DNA of 64,000 bases, taken from NCBI GenBank assembly GCA_037043235.1, contig JAWRVZ010000050.1:3841501-3905500 (forward strand), written 5' to 3'. Numbering within the stretch: the first letter of the stretch is position 1; every line of letters begins with the position of its first letter. Positions 56,672-64,000 of this stretch are shown here, in pieces. The notes below the pieces were generated by a model. The model saw nothing but the letters and a program-made list of their open reading frames with translations. It ran no database searches and was not told where the DNA came from. Source of the stretch: Rhodeus uyekii. Its lineage: Eukaryota; Chordata; Actinopteri; Cypriniformes; Acheilognathidae. The position numbers were made by a program, and so were the translations under genes.

Positions 56672-58582
56672 ATGGGGAGCCGTCAGTCCGTTCTGAAAGC
56701 TCACGGCTATGAATTAGTGAGTGAACGAGAGAAAATGATGCTGGTGAAAAATAAAGGTGGTGATCAGTTTGTCCTTAAAAAGCTGAATGTCACACAGGTA
56801 GGATGGATGCTTTGATTCTAATGATATTTGAAACGCAAGACAGAAATTCTGATACACGTAAATCTGTCTTTTTTAGGTTGCTGTATCAAACTTCCTCCAA
56901 CAGATCAATCATCCACACATCCTCCATCACAAGGAACTCATTAGAGGTTATACTTTAAAATACACAATGTTTACTCATCTTAAAATGCTTTCAGAGCTGT
57001 ACAGTATTTACACTCAGGCATAAATAAATGTAAAGCACACTGTCATGACTGAATCTGTTTCAGATGGGGACTGCTTGTATCTTGTACTGGAACACTGTAA
57101 GGCTGGAGATCTGGCAGAGAAAACAAAACTCAACTCGGAGGGAAAGGACACATTTTCTGAGGTATGTTTGTAGATTTAAAAATGTAGAAATTACCATTAT
57201 CAAAAGAAGAGACAAGGGCCTAAAGGACTCCAAAAAAAAGAGAATAGTCTGATTCCTATAGTCTGCTTTATTTATTGGAATTTTTACAGTCTGAATGAAA
57301 TAGTTTTCCCTATTGTTCCACATATCTTAAAAAGTTTTCTCAGACAATAAATAAAAATGTAGGACAGGACTAGTGTCTTGCCAGTGTCAGAACCGTTTGA
57401 GTTATTAATGTTTTATTTGTTTGTTTTTTGTGAATTCATTACTGTTGATCCATTATTACTTTCTTTTGAGAGTTGTCACGTGGGAACTTTTTGTAGGGAG
57501 GTGGATGCCTCATTTTCTTTGTTAACCACGTTTTCTCCTGTGTTTGGTTAGAGAGGGAGCTAGGATATTGTTTGTCTTTTCTTTCCTTTATGTTTTGGTA
57601 GGTAAGTTAGCATCTAAAATCCTAGAAAGAACCCTGTTTTGTTTGTTGTGTTGGCCTCTCCCCTCCTGAAGTTTTGGTTGCGTATATTATCCCTCGCTGT
57701 ATCAATAAACATTTATGATTTTCATTTCAAGTTGCTTCTGTGTATTTACCTTGGGACCTGGAGACGGAAGTCTCTTCTCTTCTCTCTCTCCAAAATTGGT
57801 TACGTTTCCTCTAAAACAGACTCCTAGACTTAAAAGTGGGAGGGGCGCGTAACAATACACTCTTAGACAAAAAGGATATTGTTGTCACTAGGGAAGTACC
57901 CTAATATACAGAAGTGAAAATGTAAATCTCTGTACTTTACTGACCCTTAAATAGTTCATATAAGTAAACTTGCAAAGCAAAATCCCCAGAGTAAAATGTT
58001 CTCAGAGAAACTTGGCTACTTTTAACTATGCATATAGTTCTATTAAACATTGTATATTTCTCCATAGACTCAAAAGTACAGAACTACTACAATAATGTTT
58101 TCCACATTTATAATTTCACATATTATATATAGTTACAGATTCTGGACTGGACTGTGAAGATCTGCATGGCATTAAAGCACCTGCATGATCAACAGATCCT
58201 ACATAAAAACCTGCAGACCAAGGTACAAGTGCAATACAGTTAAAGCTGGTGTGGAATGAAAATTCAACTCTCTTTTCTAAAGATTATAATAAGAGCAGCA
58301 GCACACAACATAACACACACAACAATCATTTAGCAATCAAATGCTGCAGACTTAGTTCAATTCACTTCATGCTGACCAGCAGAACATGTGAAGAATGCAC
58401 AAATTTCTAACGTAAAAATTAGAAAGCCAAAACTGAATCATATTAATAACCAAACAAGTATGATGATAATCACCATGATTTGTGTTTTCTCATGACAGAG
58501 CATATTTTTCACTGAATGTGGAACGATTCGTCTTGGAGAGTTTAGAGTAATTAAGTTGGCTGAGAAGCAGCCAACTTACTGA
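56672..58582 (+). pseudogene. NEK-related pseudokinase remnant, five exons, truncated
   Basis: Exons 56672-56797, 56877-56946, 57064-57161, 58133-58222 and 58499-58582 splice with consistent phases and consensus sites to 155 codons, starting MGSRQSVLKAHGYELVSERE. The layout is a protein-kinase N-lobe and start of the C-lobe: β3 FVLKKL (Lys kept), LYLVLEHCKAGDLAEK (hinge), LDWTVKICMALKHLH, then LHKNLQTKS where active kinases have HRDxKxxN, and RLGEFRV where they have DFG. The glycine loop is also lost. LDW..ICMALKHLHD resembles NEK kinases. With HRD Asp to Asn and DFG Asp to Glu it cannot be a normal kinase. The frame runs into the palindromic start of a repeat at 58553 and stops at 58582, so the remainder of the domain is missing. 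An LTR-like insert lies in the third-to-fourth exon intron. Confidence 0.7.
57474..57854 (+). mobile_element. Possible LTR in the pseudokinase intron
   Basis: TGTCACGTGGGAAC at the left and GGCGCGTAACA at the right enclose AATAAAC (about 57708), the LTR pattern seen elsewhere in the window. Flanking words do not match, so the limits are provisional. Just after it (57870-57965) lies a diverged copy of the 7440-7600 repeat. Confidence 0.45.
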
Positions 58583-59250
58583 TGTTGTTATAAACTTATT
58601 ATTATTATTATTCTTCTGAGACCCTTTTTCTGACTCTAACTCGACCTACAGCTTTGGTGCTACAGACCCCAAAATCAGAACAGGCCGCAGGCCTGTTCTG
58701 AAATAGTGTGCTATATCTTTTCTAAGGGATCGGACCTACGGTTTTCCTAAAAATGGCGAAAAAAGCCCCCAAAAAAGTCCCATTGACTTTGCATTGCGGA
58801 ATGTTCAGATATTTCAAACTCCAACTGTCTCCAAATTCAAATCTAAACACTGCAGCTGCTGAGAGTCAGTGCAGGGGCGGTTCTATAACTGTCTCTCATC
58901 CAATCAGAATCAGTGATGCTGCCATTCTACCTAATATGGCAAATGACAGGAAACAGGAAGTGCTTGCACTTCCTGTTTCCTGTTTCATTCCCTTCATGTT
59001 TCATGGTAACTTGCATAGGGATTTTGCATTGAACATAACTCTGCATCACAGTATTGTACACTCATGGGGGAGGGCTCTTTTTAATCAGGCAACCAATGAG
59101 TGTCTCATGATGACTATGAAGCCACTCCCTAACAACCAAACAGAGTACCCTAGCAACCGTTTAGCCAGACCTATATCTCTGGATCTGAGCGTCGTAGAGA
59201 CATGGGGGTTGGGTTTATTGATTCATGCTAGCAAACAGAACTGTCAACAT
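58551..59250. repeat. Unclassified repeat starting with a palindrome
   Basis: It begins with exact inverted arms AAGTTGGCTG and CAGCCAACTT (58553-58562, 58568-58577) separated by five bases. It continues through a TTA-rich stretch, a second palindrome GGCCGCAGGCC-like at 58683-58695, and GACAGGAAACAGGAAGTGC followed by its inverse near 58946-58985. It looks like a cyprinid dispersed element of unknown class. The + strand frame 58753-59307 shows no domain and is not called a gene. The hAT transposon was inserted at its right end. Confidence 0.5.
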
Positions 59251-61821
59251 CAGGGGTGGGCAATTATTTTTCTCATGGGGCCACATGAGAAACTCGGGCA
59301 GTTGTAGAGGGCCGGACCAATACACTTAACTCAGTTCTGGCCAATTGATTGTATATCTCTTTATAAAAAACATTAAATGAAACAATATGATGAAAATGTG
59401 GAATTATAACACTATTTAATGAACATTCACAAAAACAGTTGTTTCAAAAACTAGCATCACAACTTTACACAAAAAAGCAAGTATTTCAAAGACCAGCATT
59501 GCATTAACTATATACAAAAAACAATAAATGTCCCCAGAGTTGTTTGTGGGTTTTTTTTCTTGTTCAGTGAGAGAAATCTAGCCTCTGTTGGGCTTGAACA
59601 AGTGCACTGAAGTCAGGTTGAATATCTGAGGTGGATATGCGAAGGACAGCACACAAGTGATCATCACTGAGAGAGGATCTGTATCTGGATTTGTTAAACT
59701 TCATCACGGAGAATGTTTGTTCACAAATGTAGGTAGATCCAAAGAGAACCAACATCCTCTGAGCATGTCTCTTTATGTGTGGAAAGTTTTCCTCTTTGAG
59801 AGAAGAATAAAAATGCAGCAGTGATACTGACTTAAAGTGCTCTGACAGTAGTTTATCAGACTGCAGATCAATTAATTCAAGCTGAACATCAATGGGTGCA
59901 TTATCCACACTGCAAGTGAAGGGAGAAGAAATCATGTGCATTTCACTCTCAACTCTTTTAAAGTCTTCAAATCGCCTTGAAAACTCACCATGCAGTGCCT
60001 CTAACATGGATGAGTACCTGTGGAGGTGATCAGCTGATGGTGTGACTTCTTTCAGTGTTGGCATATGGGTAAGAATGTTGCCCTCCAATTGTCTTGAAAG
60101 AAACTTCAACTTTCTCATGAAAGCCATCACTAAGCTGTACATTTCATGTACAAAGAGGCCCTTACCTTGTAGCTTAGTATTTAGTTCATTCATAAGTGCA
60201 GTCACATCAACAGCAAAAGCCAGATCTGCCAACCAGTCTGCATCTGAGAGCTCTGGGGTGTCCCTGCATTTCTTTTCACAGAACTCTTGAATTTCTGCTC
60301 TCAAGTCCCATACTCTTTTAAGCACCTTGCCTAGGCTGAGCCATCTGATGGCTGTGTGGTAGCCTATGTGACTGTGTTCACTTTCATTCTCCTCCAAAAG
60401 TGCAACAAACTGTCTATGATTCAGTGCTCTTGCCCTGATGAAGTTCACTACTTTAGTTACAACATCAATAACATGGTTGATCTTTAGCACTGACTTGCAC
60501 AACACCTCCTGGTGTATAATGCAATGCAAAAATATCAATTTCTTTTCTGGGTTAATTTCAGTCACTTTATCTTGCATCTGTTTCAAAAGTCCGACATTTT
60601 TCCCTGTCAGATTTGGACAACCATCGGTTGTAACACCTGTCAGTTTGTCCCATTTTAGTCCCAGTTTGTCCATGGATGAATTTACCTCGGTGAACAAATC
60701 ACTCCCCGTTGTAGTCCCTTTCATTGACCGCATTGCTGCCAGCTCCTCCGTGATCTCAAAGTCTTTCGTTATCCCACGTACAAAGACAAGTAACTGGGCT
60801 GTGTCGCGGACATCACAGCTCTCATCCAGAGCCAAGGAGAAACAGTCAAAATTATCCACTTTGTTTTGCAGCTGAAGTTCCAGATTTCCCGCGATGTCCT
60901 CGACTCGTCTCGTTACAGTTCGTCTGGAGAGGGCCACATTCGCAAATGCGTCTTTTTTCTCAGGGCATATTAGCGCAGCAGAATCCACCAAACATTCTTT
61001 AATAAATTCCCCATCAGAGAATGGCTTACTGTTTTTAGCGATTTTGTGTGATATCACAAAGCTGGTATTGACAGCTGCATCCCTGGATGCATGAAGCTTA
61101 GTAAAATGTCCTTGCTGCTTTTGCAGCTGTGCCAGTAAAGTTTCAGATATCCGTGATCGCTCTGCATCTGTCAAATTTTTGTATTTCTCTTCATGTTTCG
61201 TCTCGTAATGACGATTCAAATTGTAATCCTTAAGCACCGCGATCTGTTCTCCACAAACTAAACAAACAGCTTTCCCTTTGACTTCTGTAAATAAATACTT
61301 TGAAGTCCATACGGTCTTAAAAACTCTACATTCTGCGTCAATCTTTCGTTTTTTATTTTTAGCTAACATATTTAACGTCTGAGCATGGAGAGAAGTGAAG
61401 GTGCAAACGGTCACACGCACTGTGACTGACGTATGTAAATAGAAAACAAAACAAAATCAGTTGCCATGACTACAGACCGTAACTTTTGTCGTGCGGAAGA
61501 ACATTGCAGCCGGAGCTACTTTTCTCCATTCATTCTATGACGAGTCACGCTGGTACGGGTGTTCCTCCGCAATGGTGCGGACGTGAGCCAATATAAACAC
61601 TGATTGCATGTGTACCGTAGTTATTCAGGATAAGACAAAAACACGGTTTGGGAAATGTTTTCATGATGTACTCGCTTAATATATAATTTTTGAACATTTT
61701 AAAAACAAAACAAAAAAGATATGGACTGCAGCTTTAAAAAGTACCAATTACCTCACGCGGGCCGGTCAAGGATAGCCCGCGGGCCGGATGTGGCCCGCGG
61801 GCCGTACAATGCCCAGGTCTG
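59251..61821 (-). mobile_element. hAT transposon with intact transposase frame
   Basis: The left end is CAGGGGTGGGCAATTATT (59251 on); the reverse complement of the right end reads CAGACCTGGGCATTGTACGG (ending 61821). They are imperfect inverted repeats, with repeated GGGCCGG words just inside both ends. No clear 8-bp duplication was found (GTCAACAT on the left, ATCTAAAC on the right). The single gene inside is the transposase. A second, decayed relative lies at the left edge of the window. Confidence 0.8.
59564..61420 (-). CDS. hAT-family transposase (GTF2IRD2-like type)
   Basis: An uninterrupted 618-codon frame. The likely true start is Met18 (MLAKNKKRKIDAECR). A BED-like zinc-binding segment follows (CLVCGEQIAVLKDYNLNRHY, Cys-X2-Cys with later His pair), then the RNase-H-like catalytic core with FSLALDESCD (first Asp), GVTTDGCPNL (second Asp) and the HTAIRWLS block. 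The C-terminal hAT dimerisation region has FGSTYICEQTFSVMKFNKS with the probable catalytic Glu. This type is often annotated in fish as general transcription factor II-I repeat domain-containing protein 2-like because host genes were domesticated from it. The frame lies within terminal inverted repeats, so it is the mobile version. It would excise and reinsert the element; activity is unproven. Confidence 0.88.
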   Translation of the reverse strand: MRVTVCTFTSLHAQTLNMLAKNKKRKIDAECRVFKTVWTSKYLFTEVKGKAVCLVCGEQIAVLKDYNLNRHYETKHEEKYKNLTDAERSRISETLLAQLQKQQGHFTKLHASRDAAVNTSFVISHKIAKNSKPFSDGEFIKECLVDSAALICPEKKDAFANVALSRRTVTRRVEDIAGNLELQLQNKVDNFDCFSLALDESCDVRDTAQLLVFVRGITKDFEITEELAAMRSMKGTTTGSDLFTEVNSSMDKLGLKWDKLTGVTTDGCPNLTGKNVGLLKQMQDKVTEINPEKKLIFLHCIIHQEVLCKSVLKINHVIDVVTKVVNFIRARALNHRQFVALLEENESEHSHIGYHTAIRWLSLGKVLKRVWDLRAEIQEFCEKKCRDTPELSDADWLADLAFAVDVTALMNELNTKLQGKGLFVHEMYSLVMAFMRKLKFLSRQLEGNILTHMPTLKEVTPSADHLHRYSSMLEALHGEFSRRFEDFKRVESEMHMISSPFTCSVDNAPIDVQLELIDLQSDKLLSEHFKSVSLLHFYSSLKEENFPHIKRHAQRMLVLFGSTYICEQTFSVMKFNKSRYRSSLSDDHLCAVLRISTSDIQPDFSALVQAQQRLDFSH

Positions 61822-61917
61822 ATCTAAACCATAGATCAGATATAAAATATTTATTTGATTTTAACCATAGATGAGCTGGTAAAGATATAAGATATATAAG
61901 ATATATAAGATATAGAT

Positions 61918-61924
61918 AGATATA

Positions 61925-62021
<97 letters not shown>

Positions 62022-62030
62022 TTATATATA
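61918..62030. repeat. (AT)n microsatellite
   Basis: A long TA dinucleotide tract broken once near 61960, followed by further TTTA/ATAT-rich sequence to about 62060. Confidence 0.95.
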
Positions 62031-62148
62031 TAAGATATTTTTGAGATATATTTATTTGATTTTAACTTTAAAGATTTCATTCTATTTAATCTTAAAAAGT
62101 CATATTTAAGCCTTAAAGATCCATGTTGGAGACAGTCTGTGTTTTCCC

Positions 62149-62149
<1 letters not shown>

Positions 62150-62210
<61 letters not shown>
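62150..62210. repeat. (TG)n microsatellite
   Basis: A perfect TG tract. A second, interrupted TG tract lies at 62525-62585. The Cys/Val-rich frames across the first tract are artefacts. Confidence 0.95.
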
Positions 62211-62211
<1 letters not shown>

Positions 62212-62639
62212 CTCCCCCTCCCCTCCCCCTGTCAGACCGTCAGCATTCTGCCTGCATCTCACACTTCTGCTCTCCAGTCAGGGAGATTTTATATTTCTAC
62301 TTAAACTTATTGCTATTTTGCATTCAATTCATTCGTGGTTTAGACATCGACGCATGAACAACACCTACAGCTCATGGAGGATGTAAGATGATTTAATATT
62401 TATTTATTTACTATTTATATATTTATATGACATTTAGTTAAACTATTAACAACAGTATGTTTAAGTATGTTTAAATTAATAATTTAATTTATAATCATTT
62501 AATTTATAATCAGTTATTTTAAATGTGTGTGTGTGTGTGTGTGTCTGATTGTGTAACTTCGTGTGTGTGTGTGTGTGTGTGTGAGTGATGCACTCATATG
62601 TTATTAATATAAAATATACATTGTTCATTTCTTTTATTT

Positions 62640-63190
62640 CAATCCTTCTCATTCCTCATTAGATTCTTCATTTTCTCCCTTGCTCACAAAGATGCTTGCG
62701 CTCCCCACCATAAAACCCCCACTGCCCATGCACTGCGGAGGAATGCCAACACATGGTCTACGGATGAGATCCCCGGTGTCAGAGGTCAAAAACCTTCTCG
62801 AGAAACACAAATACACTTTCTCAAACTTCACACATAAATCAACGCTCAAATTATTCACGCTACATATCACATGGCATACCACAACATCTGCGACCATAAA
62901 TATTCAAAGGTCAGAGGCCTTCATTGACCCCGGAGGATAACATAGGCCAAAGGTCACGTTGACGGGGGCTCTTTACTTCCGGGGGGTGGGGGAGGGGAAC
63001 GACGTGGGTGGTCGAGGTCAAAAAAGGTCAAAGCAATCAATCAATTTTGACACTCGGTGCAGGGTCCTAACTACTTACATTAATTAAGTCACCCTCCAAA
63101 TTATCTAGAGAGCACCCTCACATTTATGAGAGGCCGGAGGGCGAACAAAGGAGTGAAATTAACTTATAGAACATTTTATTTATTTTCATC
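62640..63190. other. GC-richer segment before the retroviral pol remnant
   Basis: A frame at 62680-62940 is open for 87 codons but shows no recognised domain. G-rich runs (62980-63000) and AGGTCA words are frequent. It may be noncoding or leader sequence of the adjoining endogenous retrovirus. Not called as a gene. Confidence 0.35.
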
Positions 63191-63199
63191 CATTAAAGG

Positions 63200-64000
63200 G
63201 ATGCATGACATTAGATAAAACTGGGGACAGATTGAGTCCTGTGGCAGTAAGAGTTTGTGAGCTATTATGATTTGAGCTTGTTTGTCCCTCATGCTGTGTC
63301 TATGATTGTGCAAGAGCAGAAATCTTCACATTATCTGCAGGCTGGCTGAGATATCACACTTTATTGTGGGAAATGCTGAATGCTGTTGTCAAGTGTTGGA
63401 CAGTGTTCAACTACTCTTCTTCATATGAAAGAGTAAAGAGATGACAATTATTGTTGTCTGACTGTCCTTGATCAAGTCTGCACACCACGACCTGATCTGA
63501 TAGACACATCACTGGAGAACTGTGAGAATGTGTTGTTTGTAGACGGCTCTGCTTTCAGAGACAAAACAACAGGCCTGAATCGCGCAGGTTATGCTGTTAC
63601 AACTGAATTTGAAGTGTTGACTCTCGGGCCATTACCTTTGAACTGCTTTTCCAAAGCAGAAGAGATCGTGGCCTAACTGAAACGTGCAAATTAATAAATG
63701 TGTGACGATTTACACAGATGTTCGTTATTCTTCTGGGGTGGAACATGACTTTGGGGCTTTGTGGAAACGGCAAAAAACAATTAATTAGATGGTCGACCGA
63801 TCCTTCACGCTGCGATAGTGTCCAATCTGCTAGATGCTGTTTTGTTGCGCGCTCACAGTGCAGTTTGTAAATGCGCTGCGCACACTAACGCAAAAGACTT
63901 TATTTCTGCAGGAAACAACAGAGTAGATGCAGCGAACAAAGCTGCCGTTACACAGACACTGGATGAAGAATTCAACCTGTTATCTGAAACTAACCTTGAC
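63200..64000 (+). mobile_element. Endogenous retrovirus pol remnant (RT connection, RNase H), runs off the right edge
   Basis: Translated blocks in shifting frames resemble the end of a retroviral reverse transcriptase/connection region and then RNase H. Short landmarks are LDKTGDRLSPVAV near 63215, a D-G-S block near 63540 (first RNase H Asp), a YTD-type block near 63710 (another Asp) and a C-terminal NNRVDAANKAA region near 63915. Several in-frame stops and frameshifts (about 63265, 63440, 63675 and 63785) show it is inactive. The pattern resembles fish gamma/epsilon-type endogenous retroviruses. No LTR was identified in the window; integrase would lie beyond the edge. Confidence 0.7.

Noticed and set aside
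58753..59307. 184-codon + strand frame
   Set aside because: Lies in an unclassified palindromic repeat and runs into the hAT end; no recognised domain.
60438..60875. 145-codon + strand frame inside the hAT transposase
   Set aside because: Antisense shadow of the transposase.
62123..62386. Cys/Val-rich frames over the TG tract
   Set aside because: Microsatellite translation artefact.

Overview
This window looks like a gene-poor, transposon-rich piece of a teleost genome, most likely a cyprinid (carp/zebrafish group). The reasons are AT-rich spacers, spliced vertebrate immune-type genes (apolipoprotein L and GIMAP) and fish repeat families: hAT, Tc1/mariner, pogo-like, L2 LINE, gypsy LTRs, a tRNA-derived SINE and an endogenous retrovirus pol remnant. 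The species call is inference from family content; no search was run.

Host genes, left to right. (1) An apolipoprotein L-like gene on the + strand, coding exons 10708-10718 and 12273-13113, with a possible upstream exon at 8453-8528. (2) A second apolipoprotein L-like gene on the - strand, with three coding exons (17647-17581, 17392-17359, 17169-16332) that splice to 312 codons. (3) A GIMAP/AIG1 GTPase on the + strand, exons 22665-22671 and 22813-23942, with a TATA-like box near 21532. (4) A 1194-residue SecA-like ATPase on the + strand at 42763-46347, essentially one coding exon with a 5' UTR exon. (5) A C-terminal apolipoprotein L fragment on the - strand at 49666-50010. (6) A five-exon NEK-related pseudokinase remnant on the + strand, 56672-58582, whose frame runs into a repeat.

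Mobile DNA fills most of the rest. A degraded hAT copy lies at 1-2231. A gypsy-type LTR (about 4500-6078) is split by a non-autonomous hAT (4587-5712) with a perfect 8-bp target duplication. A pogo-like element carrying a 12-bp minisatellite sits in the first apolipoprotein L gene (8667-10445). Solo LTRs occur at 10905-11317, 38598-39802 and 41464-41719. A nearly complete L2 LINE lies on the - strand at about 24372-29400, and a second LINE fragment at 30431-31230. Tc1/mariner/IS630-like remnants lie at 6530-6813, 33606-34761, 37523-38076, 48094-48325 and about 52992-54700. A hAT element with an intact 618-codon transposase frame spans 59251-61821, and an endogenous retrovirus pol remnant runs off the right edge.

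The most interesting content is the grouping of apolipoprotein L genes (predicted membrane-inserting), a GIMAP GTPase with a similar glycine/alanine-rich hydrophobic tail, a pseudokinase and a eukaryotic SecA-like motor with all core helicase motifs. These families suggest a membrane-directed, possibly innate-immune neighbourhood, but joint function is inference. No CRISPR array, rRNA or bacterial-type operon was seen.
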